Assembly (NCBI GenBank): GCA_018400255.1
Contig: JAGYMO010000374.1
Location: 1 to 15,277, forward strand
DNA: 15,277 nucleotides
Source: Deltaproteobacteria bacterium
Lineage (GTDB): Bacteria > Desulfobacterota > DSM-4660 > Desulfatiglandales > B25-G16
Reading direction: 5' to 3'
Of the stretch, positions 5,131 to 12,450 are shown piece by piece; the stretch's first letter is position 1, and every line of letters starts with the position of its first letter. The translations under genes and the position numbers were made by a program. The notes beneath the pieces are model-generated. The model searched no databases, had not been told where the DNA came from, and saw only the letters and a list, made by a program, of their open reading frames with translations.

Positions 5131-8100
5131 CTACATTTGGACGAGTTTCTTCTCTACTTCAGGATATATGGTATCTATTTCCTCTTGTATTTCAATCGTT
5201 TTGCTTAAGGCTGTTGCAATCCGGCAATATCGCGGTGCATCATCCATGTTTCTGCCCTTTCGGTCTTTCAGATATTTCTGCAGCACCTGATAACCGCCGA
5301 TGTAATAATTCCAGACATTCGGCGCGATGCCTTCAAAGTATTTGTCGTTGTTAATGTAAATGCGTTGCTCATCTTCTTTGTACGTAACTTTTTCAATCCT
5401 GTCATTGGTACCGCTACCCTGATATTTAGAAATGGGCAAATCGAGCGCCGGGGTTTTGAGCAAATGCAGGTCGGCAAGTTGTTTGCCTAATTTGCCCATA
5501 GTTTTGAATATCTCGTAATCGGCGGTAAACGGAACACGGGGAAAATCAATCTTTAAGAACTCAGCGTATGTTTCTCGATAAATATTACTGTAGAACACGC
5601 CATAGATGTAATAAAAAATGTCTTCTGGCGAAGGCTTATGCCCGTAAACCAACTCCAGTTTTTCAAACAGGGCTTCAGGAATATTCGGTTCTTTTTCAGC
5701 TTGATCGCTGAACATGTGTTTTTTGTTTTTGTCGGGATATAGGTATAAGGGGAATAAATAACCACTGCCATACCGTCCTGCAGTGCCTGTAAGGTTAAAT
5801 TCAATTATTCTATTAGAAAGAAATGCATGCTTAAAACCGTTCTGTGCTTGTCGAGAAGCAACAATGGCAATATTTGCTTCAAGCATGTGGTGCATGACTT
5901 CGAGACGGGTTCTTTCAACTAACGATTTATGGTAAAATATGTAGCGCTTGTCAAATGGGCGGTATAATATTTTTTTGATATATGTGTTCACATCGCTAAT
6001 TTCTTCTACATGTTGCCGACACTCTTTAATCTTCCAGTTTGATTTTTCTTTTAATTCAAAAGCCTGCAAAATAATTTCATCTGGCTGAGAAGGATTTTGT
6101 AATTGAAGTATCCTGCTTTTTAGTTCTCTTTCATTAAAGCCGATAACAAAGGCATCTCGTGAAGTAACAATCCCAACACTATTTACAGGAAAAATTTCAT
6201 TGATCTTTAACCATTTTAAATACTGTTTTATCTTTTCCGTATCTCGTTTTACTAAGAAGTAATAAGGACTTTGCGGCTCTATCTTTATATAATTTGCTTT
6301 AGAGAAATCAGCGTTATCAAGCCATCCATATTTTTCCTCTCTTAATCCGTATTGATCCAGATGAAATACTTCAGGCGCTTTGGCCTTCTTGTTTTTAATA
6401 AACAGCGCAATCGTCACACCCTGCCGAATATCGAATACATTTTCATCCTTGCTGCCATCAGGTGCAGTTTCCTTTTTCAGGCTGTTGCCGTGCAGATCGA
6501 GAATATAGATTTCGTCAAAGGTTTTCATCAAACTCTGGCGCATACCGCGAAACGTGGGATTATCCAGGTAACTATGATTGGTGATCATGCCGACAATCCC
6601 ATAGCCGGAGGTCTGGATTTTCCACTGGGCAAAGCGCAGGAATTTGACGTAATCATCTTGCAGCCATTTGGGATTTTTCTCTCCAAGCGGCTGTTCATCG
6701 ACCTTGTAATAACTTTGGGTGCCGTCAATATCTTCTTTGAGCAACCGCTCCGTCCATTTGTTGATGTTTGCGGAAATGCCGCTGTAAGGCGGATTGCCGA
6801 GAATCACCAGTACCGGCTGCTCTTTTTTCACCTTGCCTGCCAGGTGACTCTCTTCACTTAAAGAAGAGAGGCCGGGAATGAATACCTGGTCAATCTCTTC
6901 CATTTCCAGCGTGTTGGTCAGATACAGTTTGAACCGCTCGTCATCTGCCATCTTGTATCCGAGCTCATCAAAAATGAACCCGATTTTTAGATGTCCGATC
7001 GCGTATGGCGCCATCATCAATTCAAATGAGTGAAAATTGGCAAGTATGTGCTTTTTGATCCAGCGATGCAACCCACCTTCACCGTATTTGTTCCTAAATT
7101 CATCGGCTGAGAGGCGAATGGCTTCCGCGGGGAATGTCAGGGTGCCTGCTGCGGGATCGAGTAATTTTACCTCCTCACTGGCAAGGCCGTCCGCCAGGTC
7201 GAAATGTGATTTTATAATGGAATGGATAGAACGCACAATATAGCTGACTACAGGCTCCGGCGTGTAATAAACACCACGCCGCTCTCGAATTTGAGGGTCG
7301 TAGGTTGCCAGAAAGGTTTCATAAAAATGTATAATTGGGTCTCTGCCTTTGCCGGTGCGATGATATTCATGCAGAATTGTATTGACATCCGCGGCATTGA
7401 GGATTTCGGCGATGTCGTCTACAATTATTTGAAGGGATTTGGGTGGTTCTTCAATGGATATAAAGCTGAATACGTCTCGCAAAATGCCTATGGTGTGGGG
7501 GATGTAGTCAAAGGCAAGCTTCCGGTTAAACTCACCGTCCGCTCTTGTTCAGGCAGCAAACAGACCGTAGGTAATGGTTTGAGCGTAAAGATCAGCAAAT
7601 TGGTTTTCTGTTAGGGTGCCGATCAAATATTTTTTAAAGGCCTCATAAAAGCCAATGATTTGTTTATAACCCTTGCTGCCGTTTTGTTCCATTTCCACAG
7701 AAATCACTTCGTCACGGAGGAACCGTGTGCGCTTGGCTAATTCGATTGCAAGGGATCGTGCGGTTTGCACTTTGGGAAGAGAAAATGAAAAAAACAGGTC
7801 AAAGAGTTCTTGAAATCTTTCGATATTTTCTAACGGCGGCGCCATTTGCAGTTTTTGGGCAATTACCGGGCGCCCAATCATAACCCCGCCTATGCGCCGG
7901 CCATCCCGGTAAAGACGAAATTCATAGAAGTTAGTTAGAATAACATTTGGAAAGGTTGATACATAGCGTTTTAATTGTTCCGTTCCCTCAATGTAATCCA
8001 GGTTAGTGACTGATGGATCTTTGGCTTCAATATAACCCGTAATATGATTCTTTCCATCCCAGATTCGGAAGTCGGGGTTTCCCGCCTCGGTGTTTTTAGG

Positions 8101-8253
8101 AAGGATGGTGACATCAATATTTCTGACTTTCTGGATTTCTGCATACTGTCTGATCAAATCATCAAGATTTTTGTAGTAGCTTTCTTCGCGGGCGTCTCCA
8201 TGTTTTGAGGTTGAAGTAAGGCTTCTAAGGTATTGTTCCAGTAAATGCTTCAC
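5131..8253 (-). pseudogene. Type IIG-like restriction-modification enzyme (N6-adenine methyltransferase), interrupted by one in-frame TGA
   Basis: One reading frame of 1041 codons is interrupted only by TGA at codon 235 (7549-7551). The part before it (7552-8253) ends GLFAA, and the part after continues in the same frame (TRADGEF...) with no start until a TTG at 7482. N-terminal region: PD-(D/E)xK nuclease signature NPDF...EAK (Asp61, Glu76, Lys78). Middle (fused numbering): GVYYTPEPVV (about 327-336), SAM-binding motif DPAAGTLTF (about 366-374), catalytic NPPY (487-490). The C-terminal half is presumably target recognition. This order, without a helicase, fits single-chain Type IIG/Eco57I-like enzymes that methylate and cut DNA. 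GTG 8253 has AAGGG 9-10 bases upstream and lies 3 bases after hicA. As sequenced the gene should not give a full enzyme; a CGA-to-TGA change or a sequencing error would explain it. Confidence 0.8.
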
Positions 8254-8256
8254 TCA

Positions 8257-8525
8257 TTAAATCCCTTGATAATTGAATATTGAAGGCTGGTATATATAAG
8301 ACTTAAAAAGCATTTCCCATTCTTCTTTGGATATGCCAGCTTGACGAAGTATTTTGATCAAAAACTCCCTCCCAATCTCTTTCTGACGGGGGTTGAGGAT
8401 GGTCAAAGTAAGCTCGTCTTTGACCATGAAAGGGTGCTTTCCCCCCGAATAGGGACCATCAAAGCCCCATTTCTAAGGTACTTGTTGACTAAGTCAGGCC
8501 GCTTGATTGGACCAAAAAGCGGCAT
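8257..8525 (-). pseudogene. hicA: HicA-family toxin, frameshifted
   Basis: Minus-strand frame from ATG 8525: MPLFGPIKRPDLVNKYLRNG and on to VPIRG. At the run of six G (plus-strand C at 8441-8446) the frame is lost and the product would end after about 40 residues. Restoring one G gives GGKHPFMVKDELTLTILNP and REFLIKILRQAGISKEEWE, a clear match to the HicA (YcfA-like) mRNA-interferase pattern, ending at TAA 8257. The His of GGKH, the likely active-site residue of this family, lies just past the frameshift, so the encoded product should be inactive. The start codon overlaps the hicB stop (TGATG). Order antitoxin then toxin is the less common hicBA arrangement. It could be real decay, slippage in a G tract or an assembly error. 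Confidence 0.75.
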
Positions 8526-8773
8526 CAGGCAATCGCCTGCTTCTTGATTTTAATTTCGATGTTATCGATCGGAGGTATTTCCAGATTTTTGTAAACACGA
8601 AACAAAATCCATTCCTCCAAAACATCCTCCAGCTCATTTCTGCACTTTTCCAGAGTTTGAGCATTTGAGTAGGCGCCAGGGCATTCTTTAATCTCGCCAT
8701 AATACGTTGAATCGTCTTGGAGGATTTCGTATTTGGCGTGCTCCATCGCAGTCTCAATATACTTTCGGATCAT
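8525..8773 (-). CDS. hicB: HicB-family antitoxin
   Basis: An 82-residue protein, MIRKYIETAMEHAKYEI..., with the HicB partial RNase H-like core: YYGEIKECPGAYSNAQTLEKC, then ELEDVLEEWILFRV and IPPID. It should bind and neutralise HicA, and may repress its own operon, although no DNA-binding HTH or ribbon-helix-helix tail is obvious in this short form. ATG 8773 is chosen over an upstream in-frame start at 8818 because AAAGGGG lies 5 bases before it and the family begins at this residue. It overlaps hicA by one base. It starts about 30 bases after attC 8805-8846, so it is the first gene of its cassette. It looks intact although its partner is broken. Confidence 0.88.
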   Translation of the reverse strand: MIRKYIETAMEHAKYEILQDDSTYYGEIKECPGAYSNAQTLEKCRNELEDVLEEWILFRVYKNLEIPPIDNIEIKIKKQAIA

Positions 8774-8804
8774 ATTCGCCCCTTTCTTGCAAGAGCCCAC
8801 CACC

Positions 8805-8846
8805 GGCATAACAAGCAAGGCGGAACGCCTTGTCTTAGTTAATGCC
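8805..8846 (-). other. Short attC-like site between the two toxin-antitoxin modules
   Basis: Minus strand: GGCATTAAC (8838-8846, just before the antitoxin TAA stop), a 7-bp stem CAAGGCG/CGCCTTG (8816-8822 with 8826-8832), then GTTATGCC (8805-8812). The two end boxes are complementary apart from one extra T. At 42 bp it is shorter than usual attC sites, so the call is moderate. Confidence 0.6.
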
Positions 8847-9155
8847 TTTGTTCTGTTCAGGCGATTTTGGGGTTAAGGTACCATTCAAATATTTATGTAT
8901 GATGCTTGAAATAAGGGTTTGATATGGAATGCCTTCTTCAATGGCTTTTACCTGAATTTGATGATAATCTTTTTGAGGCAACCGGAGATTAATGCGCTTA
9001 TCTTTTTTTAAAGTATTTCGCGCTGCTAATTCAGCTTTTTCTTTTTCCTCTTTGAAGTTTTTGACTGAACGCCATTCATTATTATCGATAGACTCCATCA
9101 ATTCTCTTTCTTCTTCATCCATTGGCTCAAATGCCTTTTTATTTATTTTAGCCAT
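8835..9155 (-). CDS. CopG-family (ribbon-helix-helix) antitoxin, partner of the BrnT-like toxin
   Basis: A 106-residue protein with an acidic N-terminal segment (EEERELMESIDNNEWRSV) and a ribbon-helix-helix domain at about residues 53-91: KRINLRLPQKDYHQIQVKA followed by a second helix IPYQTLISSIIHKYLNG. The layout matches CopG/BrnA-type antitoxins: the N-terminal part would bind the toxin, and the RHH dimer would bind the operon promoter and autoregulate it. The start is secured by AGGAGG just upstream and by a one-base overlap with the toxin stop (TAATG). The stop lies in the attC region, so toxin and antitoxin form one cassette. Toxin-first order is usual for brnTA. Which exact CopG subfamily it belongs to is uncertain. 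Confidence 0.85.
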   Translation of the reverse strand: MAKINKKAFEPMDEEERELMESIDNNEWRSVKNFKEEKEKAELAARNTLKKDKRINLRLPQKDYHQIQVKAIEEGIPYQTLISSIIHKYLNGTLTPKSPEQNKGIN

Positions 9156-9424
9156 TACTCCTCCTTTAAATCATAGAGTTTACTATATTTACGACTTGGG
9201 AATATCGTTTTTAGAAATATTTCATTTTCCTTTTCTACGAAGGGGATAATGGAAGCATATTTATTAATTTCCAGGATATATATTTTTTGGTTAGGTCTAT
9301 TTGGATTTTCTTTAATGCCGGGTATCTGACCTGACTCAATTAAAAGAGCAACTTCCTCAAAAGAAATTCCACGATTAAGCTTCAATATTTCGTTTTTTCC
9401 CTGATCCCAATTTAAGTATTTCAT
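9155..9424 (-). CDS. BrnT-like toxin of a type II toxin-antitoxin pair
   Basis: An 89-residue protein: MKYLNWDQGKNEILKLNRGI near the N-terminus, then ISFEEVALLIE, PNQKIYILEINKY and a C-terminal IFLKTIFPSRKYSKLY. These blocks match small BrnT/DUF4258-type ribonuclease toxins that pair with CopG antitoxins; the Arg-Lys in PSRK is the conserved end of the fold. I judge family membership likely but the exact subfamily less sure. ATG 9424 has no Shine-Dalgarno sequence: a strong promoter ends 6 bases before it, so the mRNA is probably leaderless. It is the first gene after head copy 3 and its attC-like site, but has its own promoter, as is common for toxin-antitoxin cassettes. Confidence 0.82.
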   Translation of the reverse strand: MKYLNWDQGKNEILKLNRGISFEEVALLIESGQIPGIKENPNRPNQKIYILEINKYASIIPFVEKENEIFLKTIFPSRKYSKLYDLKEE

Positions 9425-9430
9425 GTAAAA

Positions 9431-9459
9431 AATATAGTCCTTTGTCTGCCTTTTGTCAA
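9431..9459 (-). promoter_or_regulatory. Promoter of the BrnT-like/CopG operon, probably giving a leaderless mRNA
   Basis: Minus strand TTGACA (9454-9459), a 17-base spacer, TATATT (9431-9436), then only TTTTAC before the toxin ATG. Usual spacing puts the transcript start at or next to the A of ATG. Autorepression by the RHH antitoxin here is inferred from the family. Confidence 0.75.
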
Positions 9460-9492
9460 TACGCTATATGGATGAGGGTTACGTTTTTGAAA

Positions 9493-9558
9493 CAGAACGC
9501 CGAGATGAGCGGGCTGAAGCATAACGAGGGGAGACAAAGTCTGATGTGGCTTTTATGC
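9493..9558 (-). other. attC-like site next to head copy 3, paralogue of 2101-2165
   Basis: Nearly the same arrangement as 2101-2165 (shared GCCGAGATGAGCGGGCTGA and CATAACGAGGGGAG). The R'-like box is GTTCTG, and the R'' box has decayed to GCATAAA. It starts the toxin-antitoxin cassette. It is probably weak as a recombination site. Confidence 0.55.
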
Positions 9559-9576
9559 GCCGGACCCTTCCATCGA

Positions 9577-9671
9577 TTTGTTCTAGCAGCGCCAATCAGC
9601 GCGACGCAAGGCAAATTGATCAGAGAAACTCATCTCGGCTTACCAGCAGCGCCCAGCGCGGCCGGAACAAA
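9577..9671. repeat. Interrupted hairpin with internal direct repeat at head copy 3
   Basis: Arms TTTGTTCTAGCAGCGCC (left) and GGCCGGAACAAA (right) correspond to the perfect hairpin at 2184-2218, but about 65 extra bases lie between them. The insert is flanked by near-identical direct repeats AGCAGCGCC..AGCGCG at 9585-9603 and 9645-9660. It looks like a small insertion or duplication into the loop. Confidence 0.55.
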
Positions 9672-9875
9672 GATCATATATTATGACATAAATTGTGCAG
9701 TTTCCCTTTTATCATTTCAAATTAGAACTTATTTTATTGAAATGTAAAGGGAAATTAGGAGGATTCATTATAAGCCATGATATACAACGAATTGGATTTT
9801 AGTGTCTGCCTCCACATAAAAAACCTTAATCCTTTTTTCAACAGACAAAAGGAATGTCCAAACGCAGGAGGTTGT
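9666..9875. repeat. Integron head module, copy 3 (left half)
   Basis: Homologous to the left halves of the modules at 2213-2632 and 4180-4638: the attI-like end AACAAAGATCATAT, the leftward promoter, and the start of the integrase remnant (AACCTTAATCC, TTTTTTCAACAGACAAA). It lacks the 80-bp tail of the other copies and instead runs on into further integrase sequence. This is the copy at the array edge, where intI and attI are expected. Confidence 0.75.
9721..9748 (-). promoter_or_regulatory. Pc-like promoter, copy 3
   Basis: Minus strand TTTACA (9743-9748), a 16-base spacer, and TCTAAT (9721-9726), aligned with the promoters of copies 1 and 2. It faces the cassettes to the left. Confidence 0.5.
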
Positions 9876-10051
9876 GCTCCTTTATATTATATTGGTAAAT
9901 TTGTGCAAAAAAGATCGCCTTTTAAAACCAAGAAGCCTCTGACGGCAATCAATTGCCTGCAGAAACCTGGGAAGAGGCAAAGGGTGTTTTTATCAAAACA
10001 CTGCGGCCTCGCCGTTATTCATACAACACCGAAAAGACCTACCGTGAATAG
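9777..10051 (+). pseudogene. Decayed integron-type integrase (tyrosine recombinase), N-terminal remnant
   Basis: Plus-strand remnant with NLNPFFNRQKECPN (shared with copies 1 and 2) and, in another frame further right, ETWEEAKGVF and LRPRRYSYNTEKTYRE ending at TAG 10049-10051. The motif 'RxYSxxTEKTYxxW' is characteristic of the first core-binding helix of integron integrases and related XerC-like recombinases. Here it stops just before the expected Trp. The segment between these blocks, present in copies 1 and 2 (SAM-like part), is missing or scrambled. The catalytic domain is absent. Position and direction, at the array edge and divergent from the cassettes, are those of intI. The gene cannot encode a working integrase. 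Confidence 0.65.
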
Positions 10052-10415
10052 GTGAGATGTTAATCATTGCTTCCATTTTATCCCAGCAGGACTTCTGCCA
10101 TAATGACCTGCTGCACACAGCCGCGTTTTTGACCATTATTGAACGCTGCTGACCCCCTCATAAAACTAATTTTTGAGAGAAAAGTGCTGAAAAACTTCCT
10201 TTAATGCTCATTTTTTGACTTAATGCAAAAATATTTATTAAAAAATTACTCTTTTTTACAACATGGTTACATTCATTCTTGACAAGGGATATTTATAAAA
10301 TGTATAGTTCTGTCCTTACAAAATGTCTTTAAAGAATTTCAAGGCAGAGATGATTTAAAAATTTTTATCTTCACGAGGCAATCTTACTGTTTGCAACCAT
10401 TAATGGAGAATAATC
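10052..10415. other. Intergenic region between integron and chromosomal genes
   Basis: About 360 bases without a supported gene. It holds an inverted repeat CAGCAGG/CCTGCTG (10084-10090 with 10107-10113), AT-rich DNA, and the promoter of the aminotransferase gene. A 27-codon minus frame around 10070-10160 has no supporting signals. Confidence 0.6.
10279..10308 (+). promoter_or_regulatory. Promoter of the aminotransferase gene
   Basis: TTGACA (10279-10284), an 18-base spacer, and TATAGT (10303-10308), about 105 bases before the ATG. This leaves a leader of roughly 100 bases; no known riboswitch was recognised in it. Confidence 0.7.
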
Positions 10416-11525
10416 ATGCACAAGCTACTCGAAAATATAGACGAAATTTTGCTTATGGGGCCAGGCCCTTCCTGTATAGCGCCATCCGTTTATAGTGCCC
10501 TGTCTAAACCGACCCTTGGCCATATGGATAGTGATTTTATAAACATTATGGATGCCATAAAGGAAAACCTTCGTATTTTGTTTCAAACAGAAAATCGCCT
10601 AACAGTACCAATGTCAGGCACTGGTTCCGCGGGCATGGAAACCTGTTTCGTAAATCTAATAGAAACAGGTGACAATGTTCTAATTCTTGTTAATGGTGTA
10701 TTCGCCCAGCGCATGGCGGATGTTGCCTCCCGTTTAGGAGCCAATGTAGATACTATTGAATTTGAGTGGGGAACACCTGTTTTAGCCGATCAGGTTAAAG
10801 ATAAACTCAATGAAAAGGATTACCAGATTCTTGGCATGATTCACGCAGAGACTTCTACAGGTGTTTGTAATCCAGCAGAACAAATTAGCCAGCTATTGGC
10901 CGGATCTGATACGCTCTATATTCTTGATACCGTAACAAGTCTTGGAGGGATTCCTGTAAAAATCGATGAATGGGGCGTAGATGCGGTCTATAGCGGAAGC
11001 CAAAAATGTCTTTCCTGCCCTCCAGGTCTTTCCCCTGTATCATTTTCTGAACGAGCGATTCAAAAACTCCAAAACAGAAAAAATAAGGTTCCTAATTGGT
11101 ATCTTGATCTTTCAATGATAATTAACTACTGGGAAGGGAAAAAAAGGGCGTATCATCATACCGCACCGGTTAATATGCTTTACGGCCTTTGTGAGGCCCT
11201 TGACCTTATAATGAAGGAGGGTATGGACCATGTTTTTGAGCGTCATAGAAAAAATCACGAGGCGCTGGTAAAAGGTATAGAGGGTTTGGGCTTAAACATG
11301 CTTGTCCGTCCAGATGCCCGTTTGCCGATGTTGAACGCGATAACAATTCCTGATGGTGCTGATGATGAAAGCGTTCGCACCACGCTCCGCAAAGAGTATA
11401 AAATAGAAATTGGTGCCGGTCTTGGTCCCCTTGCTGGTAAAGTTTGGAGAATCGGCCTCATGGGGCATACTGCCAGGGAGGAAAATGTTGAAAAATTCCT
11501 GAATGCCTTGGGAAAAACACTGTAA
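10416..11525 (+). CDS. Class V PLP aminotransferase, serine/alanine-glyoxylate type
   Basis: A 369-residue fold-type I PLP enzyme. Visible signatures: MGPGPS near the N-terminus (14-19), LGHMD (34-38), phosphate-cup SGTGSAGM (67-74), HAETSTGV (143-150), cofactor Asp171 in LDTVTSLGG, Schiff-base Lys197 in SGSQKCL, PPGLSPVSF, AYHHTAPVNM, and the substrate carboxylate Arg345 in VWRIGLMG. These match alanine-glyoxylate and serine-glyoxylate aminotransferases, which convert glyoxylate to glycine using alanine or serine; the exact amino donor cannot be read from sequence. Length is typical. ATG 10416 has GGAG 8 bases upstream. It is monocistronic on the plus strand with its own promoter. With the nearby GlcD-like oxidase and ETF:quinone oxidoreductase it suggests glycolate/glyoxylate metabolism. 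Related cysteine-desulfurase-type enzymes are less likely given the SGSQKCL motif. Confidence 0.9.
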   Translation: MHKLLENIDEILLMGPGPSCIAPSVYSALSKPTLGHMDSDFINIMDAIKENLRILFQTENRLTVPMSGTGSAGMETCFVNLIETGDNVLILVNGVFAQRMADVASRLGANVDTIEFEWGTPVLADQVKDKLNEKDYQILGMIHAETSTGVCNPAEQISQLLAGSDTLYILDTVTSLGGIPVKIDEWGVDAVYSGSQKCLSCPPGLSPVSFSERAIQKLQNRKNKVPNWYLDLSMIINYWEGKKRAYHHTAPVNMLYGLCEALDLIMKEGMDHVFERHRKNHEALVKGIEGLGLNMLVRPDARLPMLNAITIPDGADDESVRTTLRKEYKIEIGAGLGPLAGKVWRIGLMGHTAREENVEKFLNALGKTL

Positions 11526-11661
11526 TGTATACCTTTCCTTTTAATCTAAGTTTCGGATGTACTTAGGCACTCATTATTTATTGCCTCCTTCGGGGAATAG
11601 AAGAAAAACTTTCGCCTTCTCCCGACGTATGGTTGAGGATCGAGAGGCCAACATCCCAGCG

Positions 11662-11679
11662 GCCTGTCTGCCGACAGGC
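11662..11679. repeat. Short palindrome GCCTGTC-TGCC-GACAGGC
   Basis: A perfect 7-bp stem with a 4-base loop in the gap between the aminotransferase and ndk. Similar short palindromes are scattered in intergenic DNA of some genomes. Nearby is a GTGTGCCT duplication (about 11718-11733). No gene is supported in 11526-11754. Confidence 0.5.
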
Positions 11680-11745
11680 ACAAAGAAGTATTCATGCGTC
11701 TAAAAAACTCTGTGCCCGTGTGCCTGTGTGCCTTTGACCCTCGAG

Positions 11746-11765
11746 CTATCGGCTTCAGCCGATAG
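11746..11765. terminator. Hairpin at the end of ndk, possible terminator
   Basis: CTATCGGC (11746-11753) pairs with 11758-11765 across TTCA. It contains the ndk stop codon. On the plus strand five T follow shortly after the stem (GAGTTTTTAAC); on the minus strand there is no T-run. It could end plus-strand read-through from the aminotransferase gene; weak call. Confidence 0.35.
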
Positions 11766-12189
11766 TAGTTGAGTTTTTAACAATTTCCAGCTCGTTAAAA
11801 AAGTAGGAAATCTCAAAGGAAGCGGTTTGCGGGCCGTCTGAGCCATGTACAACATTTTTTTCAATATCCGTAGCAAACTCTCTCCTAATAGTGCCCTCCT
11901 CTGCATCCTTATAATTAGTTGCTCCCATTAGTTTTCTGTATTTATCAATAACCCCTTCACCCTCTAAAACCATTACAACGCAAGGACCGGAAGACATAAA
12001 ATCTGTGACACTCTCAAAAAAGTGCTTTCCGGCATGGACATTATAAAAGCCCTCAGCCTGCTGCTTCGACATATGAAGCATCTTCATTGCCACTATATTC
12101 AAACCATTCTTCTCTAATCGACTAATCACCTCTCCTATTAAGCCACGTGACACACCGTCAGGTTTAATGATAGCTAACGTTCTCTCCAT
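11755..12189 (-). CDS. ndk: Nucleoside diphosphate kinase
   Basis: A 144-residue cytosolic enzyme that transfers the gamma phosphate of ATP to nucleoside diphosphates through a phosphohistidine. The sequence shows ERTLAIIKPDGVSRGLIGE at the N-terminus, the active-site block NVVHGSDG with His115, and the nucleotide-binding region around RKLMGATNY and EEGTIRREFA. Length is as usual for bacterial Ndk (about 140). One variation is VHAGKHFF where many family members have H-x-x-K/R-P-F; the Pro is absent. ATG 12189 has AGGAGG 6 bases upstream. It is transcribed alone and divergently from the ETF:quinone oxidoreductase gene, on the opposite strand to its neighbours. Its stop lies in a hairpin. Confidence 0.95.
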   Translation of the reverse strand: MERTLAIIKPDGVSRGLIGEVISRLEKNGLNIVAMKMLHMSKQQAEGFYNVHAGKHFFESVTDFMSSGPCVVMVLEGEGVIDKYRKLMGATNYKDAEEGTIRREFATDIEKNVVHGSDGPQTASFEISYFFNELEIVKNSTTIG

Positions 12190-12231
12190 GGTAACCTCCT
12201 GCTCATTTTTTTGTTACAAAGCAATACCCTA

Positions 12232-12250
12232 TTGACATAGCCTAAGTCAA
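12232..12250. promoter_or_regulatory. Palindrome in the ndk / ETF-QO divergent region
   Basis: TTGAC at 12232-12236 and GTCAA at 12246-12250, with further partial symmetry between (TTGACATAGCCTAAGTCAA). It could be a regulator site or overlap the ndk promoter (minus TTGACT, then TATTGC). Weak evidence. Confidence 0.3.
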
Positions 12251-12290
12251 TCAAAAACACTTCATACTGTTAAATGATATCAAAATTGGC

Positions 12291-12320
12291 TTGCAGAATT
12301 TTTCTCTTCTGTGTTATATA
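12291..12320 (+). promoter_or_regulatory. Candidate promoter of the ETF-QO gene
   Basis: TTGCAG (12291-12296), an 18-base spacer, and TATATA (12315-12320), about 130 bases before the start codon. The -10 is good and the -35 is imperfect. Confidence 0.45.
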
Positions 12321-12450
12321 CAGTTGGCCTATTGAACAAAACAATCTATAAAATCCACATACAATTAGGTAATAAATCACAGGGTTCAAACTTTTAAAGA
12401 AACTATTTACATAGTCATTTAATCTTAAATATTTTTAGGAGGTTTTAATA

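Noticed and set aside
6352..6861. 169-residue plus-strand open frame inside the restriction-modification gene
   Set aside because: It lies wholly antisense to the methyltransferase region with NPPY, has no family signature and no start signals; a shadow frame.
7482..7484. TTG as a separate start for the methyltransferase part
   Set aside because: The frame is continuous with the upstream part apart from the TGA, coding sequence continues upstream of the TTG, and no ribosome binding site precedes it. Treated as one broken gene.
8341..8547. 68-residue plus-strand open frame across hicA
   Set aside because: It is antisense to hicA, whose family match is clear after restoring one base; no supporting signals.
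10070..10160. Small minus-strand frame of about 27 codons near the integron edge
   Set aside because: No ribosome binding site, no recognisable family and too short to support.
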